NCBI RefSeq assembly: GCF_002104455.1
Contig: NZ_NBOC01000018.1
Location: 1 to 64,000 of the forward strand
DNA from: Colwellia chukchiensis
GTDB taxonomy: Bacteria > Pseudomonadota > Gammaproteobacteria > Enterobacterales > Alteromonadaceae
Direction of reading: 5' to 3'
Length of the DNA: 64,000 bases
The translations under genes and the position numbers were made by a program. This document shows positions 41,689 to 51,098 of the stretch, in pieces (positions within the stretch are counted from its first letter, which is position 1; every line of letters begins with the position of its first letter). The notes under the pieces are model-generated. The model was not told where the DNA came from, ran no database searches, and saw nothing but the letters and a program-made list of their open reading frames with translations.

Positions 41689-41716
41689 ACCGTTTAACAA
41701 TCGCTCTGGCCACCAG

Positions 41717-42625
41717 TTAACAGCAATATTGAAATTCGTCGTCTGCCATTACATTTAACTTTTTACCTACTCGCACATCTAACGGTAATTGCGCCAATAA
41801 CGCTAAGCCTTGTTGACGCTGAGCTAAGGTTAATGCTTTATAAGGCATTCTAAAAACTGGCGCTACGGCACCTGTCATCATTAAAGCGGTATTGATAGCG
41901 GTTGGGTTGGGCTCACAAAATAACCATTGCATTAGTGGCAAAAGGTTTTGTTGTAAGCTCTCGTTGGGCGCATCCATTAATTGTCGCATTAATTTAGGGG
42001 CAATATTTGATGTCACCGAAATTACGCCATGTGCGCCATGTTGATGGCGTCCAGCGGCGGCTTCATCATCATTACCTGACCAACAGGCAATGCCGCGCGC
42101 TTCATAATAAGCAATACGCGCATTGCCCGTACACTCTTTGACACCAATAAAGTTATTATGTTTAGATAACGGCTCAATTAGCTCTGGCGTTAAATCCTGT
42201 CCGGTGCGACCCGGCACGTTATAAATTATACCCGGACCTATATCCAATACTTTATGAAAGTGCTCAGTAACACCCGCAAATGAACTGCGACCGTAATACG
42301 GGTTAATTTGTAAGGTGGCATCCATCCCTGCCGCAAAACCATGTTGAGTCGCTTTAATCGCTTCTCGGGTATTATTACTGCCCGTATTACCAATGATTAA
42401 TAAGTCTTTACCGTGTTTATGAACACTGTGAGCGATAAGAATTAGGTGCTCTTCCCATGAAAGCAAGTGTCCTTCGCCAGTCGTACCACCAACAACAATG
42501 CCATCAACGCCAGCTTTTATCTGCTCTTCAACCAGACGATCATAGGTATCAAAGTCGATATCACCTTGGCGATTAAACGGTGTTTTAATGGCGGTCATTA
42601 AACTAGCTGCTTTAATTTGCTTCAT
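41717..42625 (-). CDS. dapA: Dihydrodipicolinate synthase, plant-type
   Basis: A 302-residue aldolase that makes hydroxy-tetrahydrodipicolinate from pyruvate and aspartate semialdehyde for lysine and cell wall. The Schiff-base lysine is in IGVKECTGN and the catalytic tyrosine in IIYNVPGRTGQD. Several blocks match the plant enzyme far better than E. coli DapA: TAIKTPF, GIVVGGTTGEGHLLSWEEH, INPYYGRSSFAGV, WSGNDDE, GVISVTSNIAPKLMRQLM and WLFCEPNPTAINTA. I start at the ATG at 42625, seven bases after a GAGAG site; a TTG four codons upstream is less likely. Confidence 0.9.
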   Translation of the reverse strand: MKQIKAASLMTAIKTPFNRQGDIDFDTYDRLVEEQIKAGVDGIVVGGTTGEGHLLSWEEHLILIAHSVHKHGKDLLIIGNTGSNNTREAIKATQHGFAAGMDATLQINPYYGRSSFAGVTEHFHKVLDIGPGIIYNVPGRTGQDLTPELIEPLSKHNNFIGVKECTGNARIAYYEARGIACWSGNDDEAAAGRHQHGAHGVISVTSNIAPKLMRQLMDAPNESLQQNLLPLMQWLFCEPNPTAINTALMMTGAVAPVFRMPYKALTLAQRQQGLALLAQLPLDVRVGKKLNVMADDEFQYCC

Positions 42626-42686
42626 TCGAACTCTCAAAAATGATTAGTGAACTCCGATCACAAGATGCGGATCTGGTATTATTTTC

Positions 42687-43064
42687 TCAACTGAGGGCGA
42701 TATTATCAATAACTCGGTGCAGGATAAACACCTCATTGGTTAAGATATGTTGATATTGAAATACTTGGCTATCTAATGTTAGTACCCGGTAGGCATGATA
42801 ATTACCTTCATCGGCTAGATCAGCAGCGTAATGTTTACCTTCGCAAAACTCACTTTTACAAAGAGTAAAGTGAATATCGCCCACTAACCCCCAGTCACCG
42901 ATTTCTACCGACTCTTGTACCACAGTGTCCTGTTCATCATGAGTTAAAAAGGTAAATTCATAGTGCCCGTCGGCCGTTATTTCAGCAAACTCGGTAAACA
43001 ACTCGCCACTGTCATCTTGCTCGGTGCGATACCACTTACCAATTAATTGTGTTCTATGATACAT
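42687..43064 (-). CDS. Conserved-looking small protein of unknown function
   Basis: A 125-residue acidic protein starting MYHRTQLIGKWYRTEQDDSG, with alternating beta-type segments (DGHYEFTFLTHDE, GDWGLVGDIHFTLCK) that would suit a lipocalin-like barrel, and no signal peptide. It lies 61 bp upstream of dapA on the same strand and could share its transcript. I do not recognise a family. Confidence 0.7.
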   Translation of the reverse strand: MYHRTQLIGKWYRTEQDDSGELFTEFAEITADGHYEFTFLTHDEQDTVVQESVEIGDWGLVGDIHFTLCKSEFCEGKHYAADLADEGNYHAYRVLTLDSQVFQYQHILTNEVFILHRVIDNIALS

Positions 43065-43446
43065 AGGTGCATTCTTTATTCTAAGGTTTAGCCTTGTGGC
43101 ACAGTCGCTTTATTTGTTGGCGGGCAAGATCGTCACTACGCTCTTTATCGCAAAGCACAGTACCAAGCTAACGGGCATTTTAGCACGGCTAATATAAGAT
43201 CTTAAGAGAAAAACAACCTATAAAACAAGCGCAGCTAGAGTCATCCCCAAACTATAACACTGTGCGTTTAATACCTTAAGTGAGGATGTTAGTCTAACGC
43301 TAAACAGTCAGAGACAACCTATTTAGCGAAAAATGTCGTGCTTTTACTAATTCACTAATACGGCAATGCGACAACTGTGCCGCACATACGTTTGCTTGTT
43401 TTGTTAGTATTGAGCGGCTGAATTAAAGTAAGAGTTCAACTCAGGA
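43065..43446. other. Intergenic region, about 380 bp
   Basis: No gene, RNA or repeat could be supported here. It holds the presumed promoter of the unknown gene at 42687-43064. Confidence 0.5.
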
Positions 43447-44224
43447 CTATTGACTTTCACTGATGCCATATTTCTTTTTTAATGCCACAATAAACGACTG
43501 ATTATTAATAATAAAATCATCAAACTCTTGGATAATTTCTGGGTAATGTATACTCGAGAAGTGAAACGCATATACTTCATGTTTTATCTGCTTATTCAGT
43601 ACGACGCTCTCGTGACTTTTTCCTAATCGAGCTAAGTTATAGTTAATCACATTCTTATCGATGTTAACCACATCGATATTCCCATGTAATAAATGCTTAA
43701 CCAGACTATAAGCTGAGTCTTCTTCAATAACAGTAAGCGTTCCATTGCTAACACGGTCATACCAGAGCGTTGGAAAAAAGCCTAAGATTGTGCCAAGGCG
43801 TTTTAGTTCTTGGCGAGGTAAATTTAGATTTTTTTTTCAGCACATAACTGCCTGCCATTAAGTGTAATACCGGCTGACTATAGTTAATGTCCAATTTACT
43901 GGTTTGCGCCGAGCGCCATCGCCTGTTATCAGGAAACTTAAAATCTATTGCATCTTCTAAATACCATTTATCAAACCTTTTCAAAGGTAATGCAATAAAT
44001 TTAAACGAGTAGCCTTGCTGTGAAAAAAATGTCGTCAGTAACTCTTGGGTGAAACTTTTTTGCTCTAACGCTTGCGGTGAGAAATTATAAAGTGGGAAAT
44101 AATCAATGTTTTCGACGCCAATAATATACTCTTTGGCTAAACTTGTGCTGCTGCCAATATAAAAAGTGACTAAACAATACGTCAAAAGTGCCGACCATGA
44201 TCGGGTGCTTTTAAGTGTTTGCAA
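43447..44224 (-). pseudogene. Periplasmic solute-binding protein (SBP_bac_3 type), frameshifted
   Basis: Two frames that together make one solute-binding protein. The N-terminal part (43757-44224) has a signal peptide and begins KEYIIGVENIDYFPLY; it reaches an A9 run on the minus strand (43829-43837) and then goes out of frame. Reading the run as eight A restores a continuous frame (LKKNLNLPRQELKRLG, then TLTVIEEDSAYSLV) to the stop at 43447, giving about 258 residues, the usual size for this family. Either a true frameshift, a transcriptional slippage site, or a sequencing error. The ligand is unknown. Confidence 0.75.
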
Positions 44225-44521
44225 TTATCACCTCATATTATCTGCGATTAACTCAATGATAGTGTAAATATTGCTAACAGTCACAATACTTAACAATGCT
44301 CATTTGCATACTTTACAAACTATACCACGCTTTTTTCTTAAACACAGCACTGCCTTTACCCAGCACCTTATTGTCTAAAAACCTCAATAGCTCGCTATTA
44401 GCCTACTCAAACATGACCAAAAGTTGCAAAGCTTTACCTTAATACACTTTAGTAAATAGACAGCGCATTTATAAAAATTTTTGGTTACTATATTGCCAAG
44501 ACAATGAGGACTTTGTGCACA
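44225..44521. other. Divergent intergenic region, solute-binding pseudogene / cinA
   Basis: About 297 bp, AT-rich. No clear promoter pair or operator is identified. Confidence 0.4.
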
Positions 44522-45802
44522 ATGAAGATAAATGTGAGCCTGCTACTAACCGGCGATGAATTAATGAATGGCGATATTATTGATACTAACTCACTAATGA
44601 TTGCCACAAGTTTGAGTAATATTGGCTTAAAGGTGAACAAAAAAGTCACGCTTGGCGATGATATTACATTGTTAAACACTGAGATAAAACAACTAAGTCA
44701 ATCATCAGATTTACTGATCATTAATGGTGGCTTAGGGCCAACAGTTGATGATTTAACATCACAAGCATTGGCTGATGCAGGTGGAGTTAAATTGCAACTT
44801 AACACTCAGGCGCATTCCCACCTAAAACAATGGGCAAAGCGACGTAACATTACACTTAACGAGCCAAACTTAAAGCAAGCATATTTACCTAGCGGATGTG
44901 ACATCATTGCCAATAAAAATGGCTCTGCCGTCGGTTTTAGCATGACATTAAATAACTGTCTTGTGATTTGTACTCCTGGCGTACCAAGTGAATTAAAAAC
45001 TATGCTCAGCGATGAAATAGTACCAAACCTGGTCAACGTTTTTCGCTCTTCGGCTGAGCACCCTATCTGCCGATTGCAAACGTTTGGCATTGGCGAATCA
45101 AACTTACAGGCACTGATTGATCAGCAAATACCCGATTGGCCTGCAGAAATCGCTATAGGTTTTAGAGCTGCGATGCCAATACTTGAAGTTAAACTATGTC
45201 CGCAAAATAAAACCGGTGAACATTTATTAACTGTATATCAAGCTAAGCTTTGTCAGCTTTTAGGCGACCACGTATTAGCGGTAGGGGCAAGTGATAAAAT
45301 AACGCTTGCCGAGTATTTAGTCCCCCTGTTATTAAAGTCAAAACAAAAAATAACTGTGGCTGAGTCATGTACTGGCGGCTTAATTGCAAGCCAAATTACT
45401 GCTATCGCGGGTTCATCTGCTGTTTTTGAAGCCGGTTTTGTCACCTACTCAAATCAAATGAAAAGCAAAATGCTTGGCGTAGCAGCAACGACTTTACAAC
45501 GCCATGGCGCCGTCAGTGAAGCAACTGTACTTGCCATGGCTCGGGGCGCACTTGAACGCTCCTCAGCCGATTTTGCCATTGCAGTCTCCGGCATTGCAGG
45601 CCCTAGTGGTGCTAGCAAAAACAAACCACTCGGCTCAGTTTGGGTCGCTTGGGGTAACAAAGAGTCATTACAAGCGAGATATTATTGTCTCCCGATGGCA
45701 AGGCAAGACTTTCAACAAGCTGTTGCAGCGCGTAGCTTAGACTTAATCCGCCGACTGATAATTGAGAGCAAAGAGTTGGCAAACTATAATCGTGTTAATT
45801 AG
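44522..45802 (+). CDS. cinA: CinA family protein (NMN amidohydrolase / ADP-ribose pyrophosphatase-like)
   Basis: A 426-residue two-domain protein. The N-terminal molybdopterin-binding-like COG1058 domain starts MKINVSLLLTGDELMNGDIIDTNS and includes NGGLGPTVDDLT; the C-terminal PncC domain has VAESCTGGLIASQITAIAGSS and AVSGIAGPSGASKNKPLGSVWVAW, active in NMN deamidation. I use the ATG at 44522, ten bases after GAGGA, rather than the ATG at 44504. It is the two-domain form, unlike the C-terminal-only PncC of E. coli. Confidence 0.9.
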   Translation: MKINVSLLLTGDELMNGDIIDTNSLMIATSLSNIGLKVNKKVTLGDDITLLNTEIKQLSQSSDLLIINGGLGPTVDDLTSQALADAGGVKLQLNTQAHSHLKQWAKRRNITLNEPNLKQAYLPSGCDIIANKNGSAVGFSMTLNNCLVICTPGVPSELKTMLSDEIVPNLVNVFRSSAEHPICRLQTFGIGESNLQALIDQQIPDWPAEIAIGFRAAMPILEVKLCPQNKTGEHLLTVYQAKLCQLLGDHVLAVGASDKITLAEYLVPLLLKSKQKITVAESCTGGLIASQITAIAGSSAVFEAGFVTYSNQMKSKMLGVAATTLQRHGAVSEATVLAMARGALERSSADFAIAVSGIAGPSGASKNKPLGSVWVAWGNKESLQARYYCLPMARQDFQQAVAARSLDLIRRLIIESKELANYNRVN

Positions 45803-46007
45803 CCTTGCTTACTGATAAGTACAACAAGTCAGTTTTTAGATTGCTTAGTAATTCAATTCTTTATATATTTGAAGTGCTGTAAATAATATTAATTACCTTA
45901 GCCAGTGTCGTTATCAAACGTGGCACTGATTTTAATAAACCTAAAACCAACGTTTTGAGCGTTAATACATAAGCTAGCAAATTGCTGATCACCATAAGGA
46001 GAATGCT

Positions 46008-46334
46008 TTGAACGATAAAAACTATATTACCAGTGGCCGCAACACTATTATTCATAAAAACAAAAAAATTGATCTACTCGTGGTCAATGGCAGTCACCCC
46101 GTTGCTATAGTAACCCATAATGGCATAGGTATTTATTCTGGTGTCATGCCCAAAAAGCGCTCCGAGGCAAAGAAAGCCTATCAAGAAGTCGTTGATGTCA
46201 GCGCTGCTGAAGTCTTTGGTGAAGAAAAAACCTTAGTGTTTATTCAAGCCTTAGACAATAAAGAATATAAACTTGATTTTTCCAAAGTCGGCACAGCGAA
46301 TTTTATCAAAGTTCATCAAGAAAATTATATCTAG
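46008..46334 (+). CDS. Small unknown protein upstream of the FapA gene
   Basis: A 108-residue protein from a TTG start with a strong AAGGAG ribosome site eight bases before it. Predicted soluble and basic at the front (HKNKKIDLLVVNG), with SAAEVFGEEKTLVFIQALDNKEYKLDF near the end. Not recognised. It ends 39 bp before the FapA-like gene, so the two are probably co-transcribed. Confidence 0.65.
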   Translation: MNDKNYITSGRNTIIHKNKKIDLLVVNGSHPVAIVTHNGIGIYSGVMPKKRSEAKKAYQEVVDVSAAEVFGEEKTLVFIQALDNKEYKLDFSKVGTANFIKVHQENYI

Positions 46335-46373
46335 AACAAAATTGAACTAGGTAAAATAGTGGAGTTATTGCGT

Positions 46374-48059
46374 GTGAGCAAGGTAAGCTTAGTTACTAAT
46401 GATAAAAATAATATTGACCTAATACTGTCCCCGATAAAAACTAAAACACCGTTAACGGTAGATGATATCTATGAATTAATCGAGAGTTCTGAGTACAGTA
46501 ATTTACACGTCAATAAAGGTAATGTTAAAAATGCCATAGCGGAACTTGAAAGTGTTTTAAAACCGCTACAAGAGAACCAACCTGGACGTGAAATAAAATA
46601 TCAAGTACTTGAACGTCGTGACGCCACAATATCGATCACCATTGCACAAGATAATATGTCTGCATCTGCAGAAATATCTACCGCACGAGGCGGTAAACAC
46701 ATGAGTGCAAAAGCAATACTTAATGCTGCACAAGCTGCAAATGTTTGTAAAGGGTTTAGTAAAGAGCTATTAATCTCGCTAGCAAAACAAGCGGCTAAAG
46801 AGCCTGCGGGCTCTATCGTTAAAGGAGAAGTAGCACAAGGTAAATTACCCATAGACGGTAAAAATTCACGCATTAAACTTTTGGTAGAAAGTGCGCAAGA
46901 TCGTATTTTAAAGCCGAAACTACTCGATGATGGTAGCGTTGATATGCGTGATCTGGGCGATATCATTTGTGTAAAAGTTGGCGAGCCATTGGCAAAAAAA
47001 ATACCATTTACAGATGGCATTAAAGGCTACACAGTTACTGGTGAAGTTTTAGAGCCTACCCCGGGTGAAGACATTGATATGTACGTTGGCGATGGCACCT
47101 GCTTAAGCCCCAATAATCAAAGTATCTTAGTGTCAACTAAAGTAGGTTTACCTCGGATTGTTAAAAACGGTTTAGAAGTAGACAACATATACCAAACTAA
47201 TAATGTTGATGTGAGTACAGGCCATGTTAAATTTGAAGGCAGTGTCATTATTAATGGTGATGTTTGTGAAGGCATGCAAGTTTCTGCGACGGGCGACATC
47301 TCCATTGGCGGTTTTGTTGAGTCTGCAACACTAGAGGCTGGCGGCGATATCACCATTGGTACTGGCATTATAGGTAAGAAGCAAGAAGTAGAAGGTTGTG
47401 AACTGGCAAACATTAGCATGAGTGTCAATATAAAAGCCGGCGGCAAAGTGTTTGCCAAATATAGCCAATACGCCAACATTGAAAGCAGCTCACTCGTAAT
47501 TGAAAACCAAATGATGCATAACATAGTGAAAGTTGAAAAAACGCTATGGGTGGGTAACGAAGCCAAAGCTAATGGCAAATTAATTGCCGGTTATGTCAGC
47601 TGTGGCGAGTCTGTACATGCCGGTACCATTGGTGCTACTGCCGGCAGTATGACCATGATCACCTTTGAAGATAAGGTAAAAGAATACCTAAACAAGATTG
47701 ATGAGATCGAAACAAAAATTGGCGCTGAGTCAGAAAAATGCTCAGAGCTTAAACAGGCGGCCAATAAACTAAGTAAGTTACCGAAAGAAAAAGCAAACCC
47801 TGAATTATTAGCTAAGGTCATGTCAACTTACCAGCATCAGGCGAAAAACATGGGCAAACTTTTGCTTGATAAGCAGTCACTTGAAGAGACATTACAAACT
47901 TATCTAAGCAGTGTTTATGTTGAAGCCACCGAAAAGCTTTATCACGGCGTGCAAGTCAATATTGCCGAATTTAATGAACGTACTCGCCGTGAGTTTGGCC
48001 CTAGTCGTTTTGTTTATAAAGACAGAAAAATTCATATTCAACCTGTAGTAACTAGCTAA
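46374..48059 (+). CDS. FapA (DUF342) polymerising scaffold-like protein
   Basis: A 561-residue protein of the DUF342/FapA family, which has a right-handed beta-helix core and is linked to flagellar placement in Vibrio. The helix-like region (about residues 250-430) shows GSVIINGDVCEGMQVSATGDISIGGFVESATLEAGGDITIG repeats; a coiled coil follows (about 440-520). A GTG start at 46374 follows GGAG at nine bases; a GTG at 46359 would add five residues. No flagellar gene lies nearby, so its role here is open. Confidence 0.85.
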   Translation: MSKVSLVTNDKNNIDLILSPIKTKTPLTVDDIYELIESSEYSNLHVNKGNVKNAIAELESVLKPLQENQPGREIKYQVLERRDATISITIAQDNMSASAEISTARGGKHMSAKAILNAAQAANVCKGFSKELLISLAKQAAKEPAGSIVKGEVAQGKLPIDGKNSRIKLLVESAQDRILKPKLLDDGSVDMRDLGDIICVKVGEPLAKKIPFTDGIKGYTVTGEVLEPTPGEDIDMYVGDGTCLSPNNQSILVSTKVGLPRIVKNGLEVDNIYQTNNVDVSTGHVKFEGSVIINGDVCEGMQVSATGDISIGGFVESATLEAGGDITIGTGIIGKKQEVEGCELANISMSVNIKAGGKVFAKYSQYANIESSSLVIENQMMHNIVKVEKTLWVGNEAKANGKLIAGYVSCGESVHAGTIGATAGSMTMITFEDKVKEYLNKIDEIETKIGAESEKCSELKQAANKLSKLPKEKANPELLAKVMSTYQHQAKNMGKLLLDKQSLEETLQTYLSSVYVEATEKLYHGVQVNIAEFNERTRREFGPSRFVYKDRKIHIQPVVTS

Positions 48060-48098
48060 ACGATGAAACGAAAAATAGATACTTTTTGGGGTTATACC

Positions 48099-48872
48099 AT
48101 GACAAACCTCACGCGTAGTTTATTCATATTGCTACTTTACGTCGGTTCAAGCAGCGCACAACAGTGTGATATAAACTTTAACTATGGCGTAATAATTGAC
48201 CCCGCGCATGTGCGCATAGTTAACCACGGCCAAACTTATATACAAATTAACGGTCCGCACCAGCTATTTGTTAAAGGTCGTGAAATTACACTTGATAATG
48301 AGCAGCAAGCCCAGCTTAGTGAATATGTCAGCGGCATACGAGCACAAGTGCCGGCGATTGTTGCAATTGCCATTGAAGGGGTTGAACTCGGCTTAAAAGC
48401 TGTTAATAAAGTGATCAGTGGTTTAACGGGTGAAAACAGTGCCTCACATCAACAGTTTCAAGAAAAATTTGATGAAATGAAGTGGCGGTTGCGTGCTCGA
48501 TTTAATCATAGCGATGAAAGCTATTATATTGCGCCCCAAGACTTTGATGATTTTGATCAGGTTTTTGCCGGTGAATTTGAAAAGGAAATTGAAACCATAG
48601 TTTCTGACTCTGTCGGCACCATTCTGGTTGCGGTAGGTGAAGCAATGACCCACCGAGAAGAGCAGAGTTCTGAGCAACGTGTTGAAACATTCGATCAACA
48701 GATTGAAACTATGGGGGATGATATTAAGTTTGATATCAGCAACCAAGCAAGCGCGTTAGAAGAGAAAGCCGCTAATATTTGTGCAAAGCTAGTAAAGCTT
48801 GACGATATTGAAAATAAACTACAAATCGGCATCCCCGCCTTAGCTGAGTTTAACTTAATAGAAACCCACTAA
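48099..48872 (+). CDS. yggN: YggN family (DUF2884) secreted protein
   Basis: A 257-residue predicted periplasmic protein. The signal peptide is MTNLTRSLFILLLYVGSSSA, with likely cleavage near residue 20. The mature part begins QQCDINFNYGVIIDPAHVRI, a DUF2884 feature. I prefer the ATG at 48099 (GGGG nine bases before) to 48063, which would bury the signal peptide. It lies 39 bp after the FapA-like gene. Function unknown. Confidence 0.8.
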   Translation: MTNLTRSLFILLLYVGSSSAQQCDINFNYGVIIDPAHVRIVNHGQTYIQINGPHQLFVKGREITLDNEQQAQLSEYVSGIRAQVPAIVAIAIEGVELGLKAVNKVISGLTGENSASHQQFQEKFDEMKWRLRARFNHSDESYYIAPQDFDDFDQVFAGEFEKEIETIVSDSVGTILVAVGEAMTHREEQSSEQRVETFDQQIETMGDDIKFDISNQASALEEKAANICAKLVKLDDIENKLQIGIPALAEFNLIETH

Positions 48873-48994
48873 AGAGCTGGCATAAGTAATCACTTTTCGA
48901 GCAAACCTTTAACTGAGGGTGCTCAGACGTTATTCAGATATGCCAATGCACCAGCCAATGTTCATAACACTTTGTACGGCAAACTTAAGCGTAT

Positions 48995-49023
48995 AGTTAC
49001 TAACCTAGCTCAGGTTAGTAACT
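48995..49023. repeat. Strong intergenic hairpin
   Basis: AGTTACTAACCT and AGGTTAGTAACT form a perfect 12-bp stem around a five-base loop. There is no T-run on either side, so it is not a standard terminator. Confidence 0.6.
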
Positions 49024-49221
49024 CAGCGTTGCGCTAAATTTTGTGCTGATATGCAAAGGTGAGCTTGATGGTAATAACAGGTTTCACTATGCCCTTCGCA
49101 ATACTTATGCTAGTAAGGCTTACGAAGAATAAGTTGCGGCGCTGTTAATTTAATTAATTAGCGGCAATCGTGGCTTGTAAATATTGAATATTTACCACTA
49201 ACAACATGCGACAACTAATTC

Positions 49222-49252
49222 TGTCCAAACAGCTTGCTTTGTCCGGACAGCT
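49222..49252. repeat. Tandem TGTCC-NN-ACAGCT motif
   Basis: TGTCCAAACAGCT (49222-49234) and TGTCCGGACAGCT (49240-49252) repeat with an 18-bp offset; the second contains the perfect palindrome TGTCCGGACA. It is far from any gene start, so a regulator site is unlikely. Meaning unknown. Confidence 0.4.
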
Positions 49253-49333
49253 AATTTTTCCCATGCATATCACAGTTTCAGCACCTGTTGATGCTTAAAA
49301 TTCAAGAAAAACCTGCGTAAGCGCTAAAAAACC

Positions 49334-49359
49334 AAAAAACCTGCACGCGCAGGTTTTTT
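49334..49359. terminator. Bidirectional terminator between yggN and etfD
   Basis: AAAAAACCTGC and GCAGGTTTTTT form an 11-bp stem with ACGC as loop, with A/T runs on both sides. It ends the etfD transcript (minus). Confidence 0.85.
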
Positions 49360-49380
49360 ATATTGCTATAAAAGCTAAAA

Positions 49381-51030
49381 CTACATATTAGGGTAGTTCG
49401 GACCACCCGTGCCTTCTGGCGTTACCCAGGTAATGTTCTGGCTCGGATCTTTTATGTCACAAGTCTTACAATGCACACAATTTTGCGCATTAATAACAAA
49501 CTTATCCCCTGCTTCGCTGTGTTCAACTTCATAAACACCTGCCGGGCAATAACGCTGTGCTGGCTCAGCATATTTGACCAAGTTAACACTGATAGGAATG
49601 CTACTATCCGCCAGTTTCAAATGGCAAGGTTGCTCTTCTTCATGGTTGGTGTTTGATAAAAATACTGATGACAGTTTATCAAAACTCAATTTATTATCAG
49701 GTTTTGGATAATTTATCACCGGCGCATCTTTTGCTAACTTTAATTGCTCATGATCTAAACTGTCATCTTTAAAATTAAACGGCAATTTACCGCCAAAGAA
49801 GTTTTGATCTATGGTGTTATATGCGCCGCCCCAAAAGGTACCGAACTTGTGCATTGCCGGGCCGAAATTACGGGTATTGTACAACTCATCATATAACCAA
49901 GAGTTTTTAAACTTATCCGCAAAGCTGGTCAAATCCTTACCACCTTCATCGCCAGCGCTTAATGCCTCAACAATAGCTTCTGCCGCCAACATGCCTGACT
50001 TCATCGCGGTATGATTACCTTTAATTTTGGCAAAGTTTATGGTGCCGGCGTCACAACCAACCAACAAAGCACCAGGCATGGTCATTTTCGGTAATGAATT
50101 AAAGCCACCTTTTGCCATTGCGCGTGCGCCATAAGATACGCGTTTTCCACCCTCTAGGTATTGGGCAATTTTAGGGTGGTGCTTATAACGTTGAAACTCA
50201 TCAAAAGGGCTTAAATGCGGGTTGCTATAATTAAGATCGACAATTAAGCCAACAAACACTTGGTTATTTTCAGCATGGTATAAATAGCCACCACCATTAG
50301 TGTCTTTATCAAGCGGCCAACCTGCCGAGTGCACAACTAAGCCTTCTTGGTGTTTATCAGGGTCAATATCCCAAATCTCTTTAAAGCCCAAGCCATAATG
50401 CTGCGGTGACTTATCAGCATCTAGGACAAATTTAGCAATCAGCTCTTTACCTAAATGGCCACGACAACCTTCTGAGAAAACGGTATATTTAGCTTTTAAT
50501 TCCATACCTGGCATAAACGAGTCTTTCGGGTTACCGTCGCGATCAAGTCCCATATCGCCAGTAATTACGCCGCCAACGCTGCCGTCTTCATTATAAATAA
50601 TCTCTTGTGCTGGAAACCCTGGAAAAATCTCCACACCAAGTTGCTCTGCTTGTTCGGCTAACCAGCGACAAACATTGCCCATACTAACAATAAAATTGTT
50701 TTCATTATGCATGGTTTTCGGCACGCTAAAGCCGGGTAATTTAACCGCGCTATTTTCGCCATTAAATAAATAAATATCGTCACCAGTAACAGCGGTGTTT
50801 AAAGGGGCGCCCTGTTCTTGCCAGTCAGGGAATAACTCGTTTAATGCTCTTGGCTCAAAGACTGCGCCAGATAATATATGAGCACCAACTTCAGAGCCTT
50901 TTTCAACTACACAGACCATTAGCTCTTGCTCTTTTTCTTGTGCTAGTTTCATTAGTTGACAAGCAGTTGATAGGCCTGCAGGACCGGCACCAACAATTAC
51001 AACGTCAAATTCCATTGATTCGCGTTCCAT
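49381..51030 (-). CDS. etfD: Electron transfer flavoprotein-ubiquinone oxidoreductase
   Basis: A 549-residue membrane-associated flavoprotein that passes electrons from reduced ETF to ubiquinone. FAD motif VVIVGAGPAGLSTACQL at the front, GCDAGTINFAKIKGNHTAMKSGMLAAEA in the body, and the 4Fe-4S cysteines in CPAGVYE and NCVHCKTCDIKDP at the C-terminus. I use the ATG at 51030, five bases after GGGAG; the ATG at 51045 would add five residues. It is divergent from etfBA with PsrA-type operators between. Confidence 0.96.
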   Translation of the reverse strand: MERESMEFDVVIVGAGPAGLSTACQLMKLAQEKEQELMVCVVEKGSEVGAHILSGAVFEPRALNELFPDWQEQGAPLNTAVTGDDIYLFNGENSAVKLPGFSVPKTMHNENNFIVSMGNVCRWLAEQAEQLGVEIFPGFPAQEIIYNEDGSVGGVITGDMGLDRDGNPKDSFMPGMELKAKYTVFSEGCRGHLGKELIAKFVLDADKSPQHYGLGFKEIWDIDPDKHQEGLVVHSAGWPLDKDTNGGGYLYHAENNQVFVGLIVDLNYSNPHLSPFDEFQRYKHHPKIAQYLEGGKRVSYGARAMAKGGFNSLPKMTMPGALLVGCDAGTINFAKIKGNHTAMKSGMLAAEAIVEALSAGDEGGKDLTSFADKFKNSWLYDELYNTRNFGPAMHKFGTFWGGAYNTIDQNFFGGKLPFNFKDDSLDHEQLKLAKDAPVINYPKPDNKLSFDKLSSVFLSNTNHEEEQPCHLKLADSSIPISVNLVKYAEPAQRYCPAGVYEVEHSEAGDKFVINAQNCVHCKTCDIKDPSQNITWVTPEGTGGPNYPNM

Positions 51031-51063
51031 AACTTCTCCCATCATTCTATTTTTATGAAAAAA

Positions 51064-51079
51064 TCAAACACCCGTTTGA
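51064..51079. promoter_or_regulatory. PsrA-type operator 1
   Basis: TCAAACACCCGTTTGA, a perfect inverted repeat with the CAAAC-N4-GTTTG form of the PsrA consensus (TetR-family regulator of fatty-acid oxidation). It sits 33 bp upstream of etfD. Confidence 0.75.
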
Positions 51080-51082
51080 TTT

Positions 51083-51098
51083 TCAAACACCTGTTTGA
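51083..51098. promoter_or_regulatory. PsrA-type operator 2
   Basis: TCAAACACCTGTTTGA, a second perfect CAAAC-N4-GTTTG palindrome, 19 bp centre to centre from the first (about two helical turns). It is in the divergent etfD/etfBA region. Confidence 0.75.

Larger units (their letters stand above)
48873..49380. other. Intergenic region with hairpins after yggN
   Basis: About 500 bp between convergent yggN and etfD. It holds a 12-bp perfect hairpin at 48995-49023, a tandem TGTCC-NN-ACAGCT motif at 49222-49252, and the etfD terminator. No gene. Confidence 0.6.

Noticed and set aside
46601-47020. 139-codon frame antisense to the FapA-like gene
   Set aside because: Shadow of a well-supported coding frame; no start signals.
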